Shown piece by piece: positions 9,016-17,723 of a stretch of 64,000 nucleotides of DNA. Origin of the DNA: Kluyvera intermedia (GTDB taxonomy: Bacteria > Pseudomonadota > Gammaproteobacteria > Enterobacterales > Enterobacteriaceae); contig NZ_CP139986.1 in assembly GCF_034424175.1 (NCBI RefSeq), forward strand, positions 434,001 to 498,000. Direction: 5' to 3'. The translations under genes and the position numbers were made by a program. Every line of letters starts with the position of its first letter. The stretch's first letter is position 1. Below the pieces are notes generated by a model. The model was given only the letters and a program-made list of their open reading frames with translations, was not told the origin of the DNA and did no database searches.

Positions 9016-9693
9016 TCACTCCTGGGCGCTAATTGAGGGGATCAAACGGCGGTAATCGTTAAGCGCGGGATGACGCAGGTACTGCTTGTCCGCAAGGCCT
9101 GAGTCGGGATTGGTGACGCCGAGGCAATAGCGGATCCCAAAGTGGGCGGCAGCATCCAGAATCGGCTCGCTATCATCGATAAATAACGTACGTTCGGCTT
9201 CCAGGCCCGTCTGTTCCTTCACCGCCTGCCATAACCGCTGATCCTCTTTCGGATAACCAAATGTATGGGTGGAAAGTAATAAATCAAGGTGTGCATCCAG
9301 GCCTGTGTGTTTAAGTTTCACGGCCAGATTATGCGGATGTGCGTTGGTCAGCAGTATGCGCCGCTTGCCACGGGCCTTAAGCGCATCAAGGAACGGGACC
9401 GTATCATCACGCAATGCTGCGCGCGGCCCTTGCTCTGTCGTCATCGCACAGATATCCAAATCCAGACGCTCGCTCCAGTAATCCAGACAGTACCAGTTTA
9501 GCGTATGTTGCACCGCTCGGTACTCCTGGCGGATAGCCTCCTGCGCGGCCTGAGGACTTATCCCCAGCTTGGCGCCGTAGGTTTCTGGCACCAGTTTCTG
9601 CCAGAAATAGTTATCGAAGGCGAGGTCAAGAAGCGTGCCATCCATGTCTAGAAGAACGGTATCCACCTCTTGCCAGGCGATATCAAAATGCAT
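9016..9693 (-). CDS. yrfG: HAD-family GMP/IMP nucleotidase YrfG
   Basis: The 225-residue protein is a haloacid-dehalogenase hydrolase similar to E. coli YrfG (222 aa), described as a purine 5'-nucleotidase active on GMP and IMP. HAD motif I is LLDMDGTLLD, with nucleophile D16 and acid/base D18; motif II is LLTNAHP, the motif III lysine lies near GYPKEDQ, and motif IV is FIDDSEP. The cap is helical (type C1). It is the first gene of the yrfG-hslR-hslO group, 66 bp downstream of igaA on the same strand. Substrate choice rests on family knowledge, not on residues I can identify here. Confidence 0.92.
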   Translation of the reverse strand: MHFDIAWQEVDTVLLDMDGTLLDLAFDNYFWQKLVPETYGAKLGISPQAAQEAIRQEYRAVQHTLNWYCLDYWSERLDLDICAMTTEQGPRAALRDDTVPFLDALKARGKRRILLTNAHPHNLAVKLKHTGLDAHLDLLLSTHTFGYPKEDQRLWQAVKEQTGLEAERTLFIDDSEPILDAAAHFGIRYCLGVTNPDSGLADKQYLRHPALNDYRRLIPSISAQE

Positions 9694-9759
9694 GGTGAGT
9701 CTCCAGACGGAATAAATGCGCGACAGATTAGCACAACCTGTCGCGCGGTGGGATGAGGC

Positions 9760-11907
9760 TTAGTTTGCCGGGAAATCAGACTTAAAGCTTTCCGGCGCGG
9801 AAATCATGACGGGATTAGTGCAACTTTCGTAATATTTCTGAATATCGGCCAGGCGCTCACGGTGGCGCTGATAGCGGCGCAGTGCCTGTATGCCGTTATA
9901 AATCGCACACACAATCATCGCCAGCATGAGCAGCGTTATCTCAATGTAGTGCCACAGTCCGCTGCTGTCCGGCATGCGATGCACATTGATGTGTTGGGTG
10001 CCGTTGGCGTCGGTGAAGACATTGGTGACAATCCCTTCGGCCTGGAATGGCGTGTGCATCAGCATTCCTGCCAGACGTTGAAACTCTTGCCACTGCTCTC
10101 GGGCCGGGTAGTCGTATAACGTGGCTGTTGGATACGGTTGAGTGACCAAGTCGCTACCTTCATCGCTGGTGATGAGGAAACCGCCTGGCGCTGGGCTGTT
10201 CAGGGCCTGCGCCGCGCGAGCGGTTTCGCGCAGAATGAACGGCGCGGTGGAGGTATCAACCAAATTATCCAGTGACTCGGCGCTGACCGGACGTAGCAGC
10301 ACGTTAACGCCATCAAGCTTGCCTGAGTTGGCACGCTTCACCAGCGTCTCCCAGTCGCGGGTATTGCCGAGGTTAACCAGGGCATTTTTCAGACGGACAC
10401 AGTCATCGGCTGCGGAGCAAAGATCTTTCGTTTTCAGTACGATGTCGGCAAAGTCATCCAGCAGGACCATGCCTGATTTCTGAATAGCGGATCGTAATGC
10501 CGGGCTGACGCGAGAGTCATCGTCCGGTGTTGGATGCAACTGCCGACTCACCGCTTGTACCAGCGCCGTGGCTTTATTGACGTTTTCAGACTCAGGCAGC
10601 GGCAGTCGAGGGGCGTCATTCCAGATTATCTGAGAACAATCAAACGGCAGGAACGGCGAGTTTTCTTGTGCAGTCCAGGTTCCCGGTGAATGAATATTAC
10701 ACATGCCCACGCCACGAATATGCAGCGTATCGCCCACGCGAACGCCAGCCTGTGATAATTGGCGAACGTCTTTCGCTTCAATGGTTTGTGCACCTTTGAG
10801 CCAGGAGACAGTGAACTTAAACGGCATGTTCAGCGGTACGCTGAACCACATCATAACCACCACCAGCAGCGCGCCACCTGCAATCACCATGCTGCGTAGC
10901 CAGTGCTGAAGCGGGAAGTTTTTGACTTCATCATGCAGAGAAAGAAAACGACCCTGACGCACAACGTGCCTATCAAGATAAATATCGATATCGGTTTTCT
11001 GTCCCAAATCCTGGGCGACAAACGGTTGCCAGTGACGGGGATAAATCAGGTCGATGATGCCAAACGAAATATTGTTGATCTGATCTTGATCGTTTTCGCC
11101 AAATAGCCCCCAGCGTTTTGGGGTGCCGCGCAGGCAGTGGATCTCGCGTAATGACGATTTGGCTGGTGGCGCAAATAGCCCCCACAGCCCGCCGCATAAC
11201 AGTAATACAGCGCTGCCGATGATCCACGCAGAGAACACGGCGGGTGAAATCAGGCTGCAATAAAACAGCAGGAAGGCGGCAACAATCAGCAATGCTTCGC
11301 GCAGACCGTCAGGGCGGCTGAGTGCGTGCTCTTCATGGGTCTCCTGGCGAATATTGAGCAGTTCTATCTGCTCACTTTCTTCACCACGAATGGAGGCCTG
11401 GGTTGACGATGGTGTTTCAAGCGCCAGCGGCTTATTCTCTGGCGAATAGGTTTTGAGCGAGTGACCGTTCAACGCGATAACCAGCGGTATATCGTCGGTG
11501 ACAACCAACTCAATGCTGTTTTCGTCGGTGATGTACTGTTCCCAGAACGGCGGTAAATGAACTTCGACAGAGTCGAGGAAGTAGCGCCATTTATTCGGGT
11601 CATCTGTCGTGATGCCGTAGCGGGTAATCGCGCGGGTGAGCGTAAAGACGGTATGGCTTTGCGCGCTGAGCATCAGCGCAGACGGGGCGATCGTTGACCC
11701 GGAAGCGGGAACCTGCCTGCCTCGGTTGAGTTCATCAAGGTAGTTTTCTACGCCCTGGCGTTCATCATCACTCAGCTTACGCGTGGTCGCGCCTGGGAAC
11801 AGGTGCAGCCACGGCAGTTGAAGACGTTTAGCCCGTTTACGCAATAGCCAGCCGACCAGCACGGCGCAGATCAGTATCGCTACGGTAGAGATCATCAGTG
11901 TGCCCAT
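9760..11907 (-). CDS. igaA: Inner-membrane Rcs repressor IgaA (YrfF)
   Basis: IgaA restrains the Rcs envelope-stress phosphorelay by contacting RcsD; in Salmonella and E. coli its loss overactivates Rcs and is usually lethal. The 715-residue product aligns with E. coli YrfF (711 aa). An N-terminal membrane helix (about 5-22) is followed by a cytoplasmic domain, a pair of helices near 205-250, a second cytoplasmic domain with the conserved SSLREIHCLRGTP segment, a helix near 345-365, a large periplasmic domain with paired cysteines (GMCNI and FDCSQ; DLCSAADDC), and a final helix near 655-675. The ATG at 11907 has GGGA 5 bases upstream and restores the family N-terminal length; ATG at 11895 is the alternative. 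Confidence 0.95.
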   Translation of the reverse strand: MGTLMISTVAILICAVLVGWLLRKRAKRLQLPWLHLFPGATTRKLSDDERQGVENYLDELNRGRQVPASGSTIAPSALMLSAQSHTVFTLTRAITRYGITTDDPNKWRYFLDSVEVHLPPFWEQYITDENSIELVVTDDIPLVIALNGHSLKTYSPENKPLALETPSSTQASIRGEESEQIELLNIRQETHEEHALSRPDGLREALLIVAAFLLFYCSLISPAVFSAWIIGSAVLLLCGGLWGLFAPPAKSSLREIHCLRGTPKRWGLFGENDQDQINNISFGIIDLIYPRHWQPFVAQDLGQKTDIDIYLDRHVVRQGRFLSLHDEVKNFPLQHWLRSMVIAGGALLVVVMMWFSVPLNMPFKFTVSWLKGAQTIEAKDVRQLSQAGVRVGDTLHIRGVGMCNIHSPGTWTAQENSPFLPFDCSQIIWNDAPRLPLPESENVNKATALVQAVSRQLHPTPDDDSRVSPALRSAIQKSGMVLLDDFADIVLKTKDLCSAADDCVRLKNALVNLGNTRDWETLVKRANSGKLDGVNVLLRPVSAESLDNLVDTSTAPFILRETARAAQALNSPAPGGFLITSDEGSDLVTQPYPTATLYDYPAREQWQEFQRLAGMLMHTPFQAEGIVTNVFTDANGTQHINVHRMPDSSGLWHYIEITLLMLAMIVCAIYNGIQALRRYQRHRERLADIQKYYESCTNPVMISAPESFKSDFPAN

Positions 11908-12211
11908 GCTTTTCCCATCATACTTATTTTAGAGGTCTCTTTAGTTGCCTGCTTTCGTATAAACCATTGGCACGTATTACAGAGTTCATCAATTGAGCCT
12001 ATAGACTCCCGCAACACGTTAGCATAACAAACCCTTAGCAATGCTAGTATCAGTAAATTCTCAATTTTAATTCAAGCTCTTGACATTTATCCGGAAATGA
12101 GAGATGAGAAGTTAAAGGTTGCAATAATGTAAATTAAACGCTTTATGCATTGCTGGAAGCCAATACCTATCGCACAATGATAAAAGTCACTACAGCAAAG
12201 ATCCCGGCCCA
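11908..12211. other. Divergent igaA/nudE intergenic region, no gene seen
   Basis: This AT-rich, 304 bp spacer must contain the promoters of both divergent genes. I see no convincing hairpin, repeat, small gene or well-matched operator in it. Confidence 0.5.
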
Positions 12212-12772
12212 ATGAGCAAATCATTACAGAAACCCACCATCCTTCATGTTGAAACCGTCGCGAAGTCTCGCCTTTTTAATGTGGAAAGCGTCGATTTAGA
12301 GTTCAGCAACGGCGTACGTCGTGTTTATGAACGTATGAAACCGTCCTCGCGCGAAGCAGTGATGATCGTGCCGATTGTCGATGATCATATTATTTTGATT
12401 CGCGAATATGCCGTGGGTACGGAATCCTATGAACTGGGCTTCTCGAAAGGACTTATCGATCCTGGTGAAACGGTAATGGAAGCGGCGAATCGTGAGCTGA
12501 AAGAGGAAGTGGGCTTTGGCGCGCACCAGATGGTGTTTCTCAGAAAGTTGAGCATGGCGCCGTCCTATTTTTCCAGCAAAATGAATATCGTCGTGGCAGA
12601 AGGCCTCTATCCGGAATCGCTTCCTGGCGATGAACCCGAGCCGTTACCGCAGGTGCGCTGGCCGCTCTCAAATCTGATGGCTCTGTTGGATGACCCGGAT
12701 TTCAGCGAAGCCCGTAACGTTAGTGCGCTGTTTTTATTGCGTGAGTGGTTACAGGCGCAAGGCCGATTGTAA
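12212..12772 (+). CDS. nudE: ADP-compounds Nudix hydrolase NudE
   Basis: NudE hydrolyses ADP-ribose, Ap3A and NADH in the cytoplasm. The 186-residue protein has the same length as E. coli NudE. A complete Nudix box starts at G80 in KGLIDPGE and runs G80-x5-E86-x7-R94-E95-x2-E98-E99-x-G101, giving the metal-binding glutamates. The downstream SMAPSYFSSK segment fits the ADP-ribose pyrophosphatase subgroup. The gene stands alone between divergent igaA and convergent mrcA, and ends just before a strong symmetric terminator. Confidence 0.96.
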   Translation: MSKSLQKPTILHVETVAKSRLFNVESVDLEFSNGVRRVYERMKPSSREAVMIVPIVDDHIILIREYAVGTESYELGFSKGLIDPGETVMEAANRELKEEVGFGAHQMVFLRKLSMAPSYFSSKMNIVVAEGLYPESLPGDEPEPLPQVRWPLSNLMALLDDPDFSEARNVSALFLLREWLQAQGRL

Positions 12773-12784
12773 GATCACTCGCAT

Positions 12785-12811
12785 TAAAAAAGGCGCCGCG
12801 GCGCCTTTTTT
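12785..12811. terminator. Bidirectional terminator between nudE and mrcA
   Basis: A near-perfect palindrome, A6-GGCGCC-GC-GGCGCC-T6, provides a GC stem with a T run on either strand. It can serve both convergent genes. Confidence 0.93.
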
Positions 12812-12841
12812 ATTTTGGGGTGAAGCCCCGATGTATCCTAA

Positions 12842-15394
12842 TTAGAACAGTTCGTGGGTTTCGCCATTATCAATCACTTCAGTACCCACCTCGTGAACGG
12901 CCTGCTGTGTCGGCTGCGTCCCTTCGATAAAGTACTCCTGGCGACTGTTGCCACCGTTGGCTAACTGACCTGTGCTGCGGTCGATATTGATGGTCACGAT
13001 ACCCGGCGGAGGTGTCAGCGGTTGCTCAGGTACGCCTGCCAGAACCTGCTTCATAAAGGCGTCCCAGGCTGGTTGAGCACTTTTCGCACCGCCTTCGTAG
13101 CCAGAGATCTGATCTTTAATCGCCCCGGAGGCACTGGTACGCCCCAGGTTACGGCGGTGATCGTCAAAGCCAATCCATACGGAAGTGACTACGTCCGGAC
13201 CATAGCCGGAGAACCAGGCATCTTTCGAGCTGTTGGTGGTCCCCGTTTTACCGCCAATATCGTGACGCCCCAAATCGCGCCCGGCGCGCCAGCCGGTGCC
13301 TTGCCAGCCTGGCTCACCAAAGATATTGGTGTTTAGCGCACTTTTAATCAGGAACGACAGCGGCGTGTTGATCACGTGTGGAGCGTACTCTTGTGCGCCA
13401 ACCTGTGCCACTAACTGCTGGTTTGCCTGCTCAAGTTGCGGCATCGGTACCGTTGAGTTTTGCGGCGTTTGCGACAAGGCTACGTCTTCAACGTCTTTGT
13501 TTTCCAGTACGTTAGACTTTTGGGTATCGCCGTAAATGACCGGGATATTGCATTCGGCACAGGCGATTTTTGGCTTCGCCTCAAACAATACGCCACCCTG
13601 ATCGTTTTCGATTTTGCTGATGTAATACGGGTCGACCAGGAAGCCGCCGTTGGCCATAACGGAGTAACCACGAGCAACCTGTAACGGCGTAAACGAGGCG
13701 GATCCGAGAGCCAGTGATTCGGTATGGACGATGTTCTCAGCCGGGAATCCGAAACGCTGCAAATACTCCGCCGCATAATCGACGCCCATCGCGCGCATTG
13801 CACGAACCATGACCACGTTTTTCGACTGTCCAAGCCCCTGGCGCAGACGAATTGGCCCCGCATACTGGGCCGGTGAGTTTTTCGGTTGCCAGTCAGAGCC
13901 TGCGCCCGCATCCCAGCGAGAAATCGGCACATCGTTTAACATGCTCGCAAGCGTTAACCCTTTGTCCATCGCGGCGGTGTAGAGGAAAGGTTTAATATTC
14001 GAACCGACCTGACGCAATGCCTGAGTTGCGCGGTTGAACTTGCTCTGGTTAAAGTCAAAGCCGCCGACCAGCGCAATAATGGCACCGTTTTGTGGGTTAA
14101 TCGACACCAGCGCGGAGTTCACATCAGGAACCTGCCCCAGCCACCAGCTATCCCCGTTCTGACGCACCCAAATCTGTTGTCCAGCCTGCACCACATCGGT
14201 GACTTTACGCGGGGTTGGCCCCTGCGCGGTATCGGAACGGTACGGACGCGCCCAGCGCATGCCTTCCATGGTTAATGACACGGAGGTGCCATTGCTCAAC
14301 TGGACGGTCGCTTCTTGTGGATTCGCCGCCGTGACAACGGCAGGTACGAACGGACCGTAAGAGGGCAGCGGTCGCAAGGATTTGCTGATTTTCTGGCTAT
14401 CCCAAGGGGTTTCACCCGATTTCCACAGCACGTTAGACGGCCCACGGTAGCCATGACGCATATCGTAGTCCATCACGTTCGTACGCAGCGCTAACTGAGC
14501 CGCCTGCTGATTCTTACGAGTGATGGTGGTGTAAACGCGATAACCGTCTTCGTAGGCCTGCTCGCCGTACTGTTTAACCATATCCTGACGAACCATTTCC
14601 GTCAGATACGGTGAAGAGAAGGCAATCTCTGGCGCGTGGTAGTTCGCATCAATCGGCTGGCTACGCGCCTCGTCGTACTGTTGCTGAGTGATATAGCCTT
14701 CGCTCAGCATACGTGACAGCACCACGTTACGACGTGCGGTTGCGCGGTCAAGCGAGTAGAGCGGGTTGAAGGTCGACGGCGCTTTTGGCAGACCAGCAAT
14801 GACCGCTATTTCGCTTAAGCTAAGTTGATCAGCAGGTTTACCGAAGTAGACCTGAGCCGCCGCTCCGACGCCATAGGCGCGGTAACCGAGGTAGATCTTA
14901 TTCAGATACAGCTCAAGGATTTCATCTTTACTCAGCAACTGTTCAATGCGGATAGCAAGGAACACTTCCTTAATTTTACGCATCAGCGTTTTTTCAGGGC
15001 TGAGGAAGAAGTTACGCGCTAGTTGCTGAGTAATGGTACTCGCACCTTGCGAAGCATGGCCGTTGACCAGCGCGACGCTAGCCGCACGGAAGATACCAAT
15101 CGGGTCAATCCCGTGGTGCTCATAGAAGCGGCTATCTTCGGTGGCAATAAACGCTTTCACCATCACCGGTGGGATCTGGTCAAGCGTCATCGGAATACGA
15201 CGTTTCTCGCCGTATTGCGCAATGAGCTCACCTTCCGCGCTATAGACCTGCATCGGCACCTGTAGGCGCACGTCTTTGAGCGTCGCCACGTCGGGCAACT
15301 GTGGCTCAATATATTTGTAGAGGCCATAAATCGAGCCTGCTCCCAGCAGAATGCAACAGACTGCAAGGATGATTAAATACTTTACGAACTTCAC
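12842..15394 (-). CDS. mrcA: Penicillin-binding protein 1a
   Basis: PBP1a is a bifunctional class A enzyme that polymerises lipid II and cross-links peptidoglycan in the periplasm. From GTG at 15394 the protein has 850 residues, the E. coli length. A short cytoplasmic end and membrane helix (KFVKYLIILAVCC) precede the glycosyltransferase domain, with catalytic EDSRFYEHHG and the QGASTITQQLARN motif, an OB-like insert, and the transpeptidase domain with SxxK (SNIKPF, near residue 465), SxN and KTGTT. GTG is chosen because GGGA lies 8 bases upstream and because homologues start VKFVKY; ATG at 15418 would add eight residues. It is divergent from hofM. Confidence 0.95.
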   Translation of the reverse strand: MKFVKYLIILAVCCILLGAGSIYGLYKYIEPQLPDVATLKDVRLQVPMQVYSAEGELIAQYGEKRRIPMTLDQIPPVMVKAFIATEDSRFYEHHGIDPIGIFRAASVALVNGHASQGASTITQQLARNFFLSPEKTLMRKIKEVFLAIRIEQLLSKDEILELYLNKIYLGYRAYGVGAAAQVYFGKPADQLSLSEIAVIAGLPKAPSTFNPLYSLDRATARRNVVLSRMLSEGYITQQQYDEARSQPIDANYHAPEIAFSSPYLTEMVRQDMVKQYGEQAYEDGYRVYTTITRKNQQAAQLALRTNVMDYDMRHGYRGPSNVLWKSGETPWDSQKISKSLRPLPSYGPFVPAVVTAANPQEATVQLSNGTSVSLTMEGMRWARPYRSDTAQGPTPRKVTDVVQAGQQIWVRQNGDSWWLGQVPDVNSALVSINPQNGAIIALVGGFDFNQSKFNRATQALRQVGSNIKPFLYTAAMDKGLTLASMLNDVPISRWDAGAGSDWQPKNSPAQYAGPIRLRQGLGQSKNVVMVRAMRAMGVDYAAEYLQRFGFPAENIVHTESLALGSASFTPLQVARGYSVMANGGFLVDPYYISKIENDQGGVLFEAKPKIACAECNIPVIYGDTQKSNVLENKDVEDVALSQTPQNSTVPMPQLEQANQQLVAQVGAQEYAPHVINTPLSFLIKSALNTNIFGEPGWQGTGWRAGRDLGRHDIGGKTGTTNSSKDAWFSGYGPDVVTSVWIGFDDHRRNLGRTSASGAIKDQISGYEGGAKSAQPAWDAFMKQVLAGVPEQPLTPPPGIVTINIDRSTGQLANGGNSRQEYFIEGTQPTQQAVHEVGTEVIDNGETHELF

Positions 15395-15514
15395 CGGAGA
15401 TTTCCCATTGAGTGTCATTTGGGCAGTTTATAAACAAACGCGCGGTAGTATAAAGGCAAGCCTGGATCATTGATATAGCCGTCACCATGATGGTGGCGTA
15501 AGGATAATCGTGAA

Positions 15515-16303
15515 ATGGCTTTCAAATGCTGGCAGTTAGGTCTTCATCTTCAGCAAGATACCGTCTATATCGTTGCCCTGCAGCACGCGCGTTGCGGCTG
15601 GGCGTTAAAGCGCTGGTGGCAGTTGCCGTTGCCGGCGGCAAATCCCACCGAGAAGGCCGATGAGGCACTGATAGCCGCGCTCATGCCGTGGCGACGGCAG
15701 TTACCCAGACAGCACACGGTCAGCATCGCTTTTCCCGCCAACAGAACCTTACAAAAAAGGCTGCCGCGTGCGGCGATGACGTTGAGAGAAAGCGAACAAA
15801 AGCAGTGGGTTGCCAGCGCGATGTCGCAGCAACTGGAGATGACCGCTAACACGCTTTGCTTTGACTACCATCTGGCCGAACCGCAACAGATGTGGAACGT
15901 CACGGCGGCTCAACAGCATGAGGTTTCCCGTCTCCAGAGGCTCGCGCATCGGCTGCAACTGCAGATTGTCGCTATCACGCCGGATGCCTGTGCGTTGCAG
16001 ACTTTGCTGCCTTTTTTGACGGTGAACGATGCTGTTCTGACCGTCCCCGAACGCAATCAGTGGCTGTGGGCTAGCCGGGAAGCGTGGGGACACATAACGC
16101 GTGATGAAGCCCCTTCGCTTTCGCGGCTGGGTGAGAAACTGGGCGTCGAACCGCATCAGCTGGTGTGCTGTACCACTGAGGCTAATATAGGCACCCGTTT
16201 TGACCCGTGGTCCGCCATCACCCAAAAGCAGCCGCCGCTGCCGGTGAATGACGCTGAATTCGCTGTCGCGATTGCGCTGGCTATGGTGGCGTCATGGTCA
16301 TGA
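15515..16303 (+). CDS. hofM: PilM-like DNA-utilisation protein HofM
   Basis: HofM is the first gene of hofMNOPQ, the enterobacterial counterpart of the com/pilMNOPQ operon; in E. coli the cluster is needed to use extracellular DNA as a nutrient. The 262-residue protein (E. coli 259 aa) resembles the actin-like ATPase PilM/ComA at low identity. It begins MAFKCWQLGLHLQQDTVYIVALQ, shown here only in part as the phosphate-1-like segment GLHLQQD. The conserved glycine motifs of PilM are weak, as in E. coli HofM, so ATP binding is not evident from sequence. The gene overlaps hofN by an ATGA junction. Confidence 0.88.
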   Translation: MAFKCWQLGLHLQQDTVYIVALQHARCGWALKRWWQLPLPAANPTEKADEALIAALMPWRRQLPRQHTVSIAFPANRTLQKRLPRAAMTLRESEQKQWVASAMSQQLEMTANTLCFDYHLAEPQQMWNVTAAQQHEVSRLQRLAHRLQLQIVAITPDACALQTLLPFLTVNDAVLTVPERNQWLWASREAWGHITRDEAPSLSRLGEKLGVEPHQLVCCTTEANIGTRFDPWSAITQKQPPLPVNDAEFAVAIALAMVASWS

Positions 16304-16836
16304 ATGATTCTGTGAATTTTCTTCCCTGGCGGCGAACGCGGCTCCTTCGGCAACTTCGATATTGGGGATTGTGTGTATGCGCAGTCTGGCTGGTGTGCGG
16401 TGTGGTGGTATGGGCGGCCTGGGGGCATTGGCAAGATGAGCAACGTGTTCATGAGATACATGCCCGAATGGCACAATACATGAGCCAGCAGCTTGTCGAG
16501 CGGGTGCAGCAGCGTAACGCTCAGAGACTGCAACACGCGCAACTGCGCCAGCGTCAGGCGGGCAGACAGAAAACGCAGGCCTGGTCTTCACGATTAACGC
16601 AATTGGCGGAAAAACTGCCTGCGCCAGCGTGGCTAACGGCGTTGAGCTACCGCGATGGCGTGCTCTCACTCACCGGAACGCTTACGCAGTTTTCTGCGTT
16701 TTCTATCCTGGATGAGGGCTTCGCGTCCGTGGCGGATTTTTTGCCCGGACAGGCTGAAAAAATCCAGCGGGACAGCGAGGGGCTTTGGCTGTTTGAGTAT
16801 CAGCTAAGGGAGGATGTCGGGTATGAAACTCCCTGA
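16300..16836 (+). CDS. hofN: PilN-like membrane protein HofN
   Basis: This is a bitopic inner-membrane protein of the type IV pilus alignment complex family. From ATG at 16300 it has 178 residues (E. coli 179). A short N-terminal tail with the PilN hallmark VNFLPWRR is followed by one membrane helix (about 20-42), a coiled-coil-prone stretch rich in Q, R and E (about 48-95) and a small C-terminal PilN ferredoxin-like domain ending in FEYQLRED. The 4-bp ATGA overlap with hofM decides the start; ATG at 16294 adds two residues. It overlaps hofO by 14 bp. Confidence 0.86.
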   Translation: MNDSVNFLPWRRTRLLRQLRYWGLCVCAVWLVCGVVVWAAWGHWQDEQRVHEIHARMAQYMSQQLVERVQQRNAQRLQHAQLRQRQAGRQKTQAWSSRLTQLAEKLPAPAWLTALSYRDGVLSLTGTLTQFSAFSILDEGFASVADFLPGQAEKIQRDSEGLWLFEYQLREDVGYETP

Positions 16837-17287
16837 CGGCTGGCGGCAATTATCACTAACAGCACGTGTGAGAGTCTCTGCACTACTGGCGATGAGTATC
16901 GGCATTTATGTCTGTTTTCAGGCGGGATACCCGGCGTTTCTCAGCGCGCAAAAAAGCCGTGAAATAAGGCAAATACAGCACACGGGCATGATGTCGAGCT
17001 GGCAGCGGTTGCTATCGCTACCGGCCTCGACGGATGTGTCATTGCAGCCATCGGTCAAAGCTATTCCCTTTTCCCCAGTTTCATTCCAGCGAGCCGGTGC
17101 CCGATTAAAAGGTTGGTTGCCATCTGGGAAAGGCGGGGAAATGGTGCTGGAGACCGCCTGGCAGCAAGTGCCGTCCACTTTTGCGATGTTGGCTGAGCGC
17201 GATATGCGGGTGGTGAACTTTACCCTTACCGCTGAAAACGGTGTGCTGCGTTTAACGCTCCAGTTGGTATCCGATGATGAACATTAA
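16823..17287 (+). CDS. hofO: PilO-like protein HofO
   Basis: The product is a 154-residue bitopic protein in the PilO position of the hof cluster (E. coli HofO 146 aa). After a short basic N-terminus it has one membrane helix (about 17-36, including LLAMSIGIYVCF) and a periplasmic domain with little recognisable sequence identity. ATG at 16823 has an AAGGGAGG ribosome site 9 bases upstream; the earlier ATG at 16814 directly abuts that site and is unlikely. It overlaps hofN upstream and hofP downstream by about 11 bp. In PilMNOPQ systems PilN and PilO form a periplasmic heterodimer; applying that here is inference. Confidence 0.82.
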   Translation: MKLPDGWRQLSLTARVRVSALLAMSIGIYVCFQAGYPAFLSAQKSREIRQIQHTGMMSSWQRLLSLPASTDVSLQPSVKAIPFSPVSFQRAGARLKGWLPSGKGGEMVLETAWQQVPSTFAMLAERDMRVVNFTLTAENGVLRLTLQLVSDDEH

Positions 17288-17723
17288 CTCCGCAATGCTC
17301 TTCGTCTTTATCACTCCGCTGCTTTGCGGGATGCGCGACCCCTTCGCACCGGTTGCTGACCTGTGTCAAACCGCGCAGCTTCCGCTGTGGCACTACCGGG
17401 GAGTCGCACAATCGGCAGATCGGCTTATTGCGATGGTGCAAAGTCCTGAGGGGAAATGGCAGCGCATCGAGCCAGGACAAACTATTCATTCAGATTGGCA
17501 GGTGAGCGGGATAACGCCGGAGAGTTTGAGCGTTGAGACCGGCCAGGGATGCGAGCCAGACCGTTGGCAATGGAAAAGAGAAGGAACAAACCATGATAAA
17601 AAGGATAAGCCTGCTGATGCTGATGCTGCTGGGATGGCCGAAGTTCTGCCTGGCGAAAAACATCACGCTGGTGGTGGACGACGTGCCGGTAGCGCAGGTG
17701 CTACAAAGTCTGGCCGACCTTGA
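17277..17723 (+). CDS. hofP: PilP-like protein HofP, with long overlap into hofQ
   Basis: The 148-residue product occupies the pilP position. It has a hydrophobic signal-like N-terminus (AMLFVFITPLLCG), then MRDPFAP, the PilP-like DPF motif. A central domain with GKWQRIEPGQTI follows, which fits the beta-sandwich that contacts the secretin. E. coli HofP is about 134 aa. The last 43 codons lie inside hofQ in another frame and encode a polar, low-complexity tail (KKDKPADADAAG, AGGGRRAGSAGA). ATG at 17274 is an adjacent alternative. The tail may not be conserved as protein; see findings. Confidence 0.75.
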   Translation: MNINSAMLFVFITPLLCGMRDPFAPVADLCQTAQLPLWHYRGVAQSADRLIAMVQSPEGKWQRIEPGQTIHSDWQVSGITPESLSVETGQGCEPDRWQWKREGTNHDKKDKPADADAAGMAEVLPGEKHHAGGGRRAGSAGATKSGRP

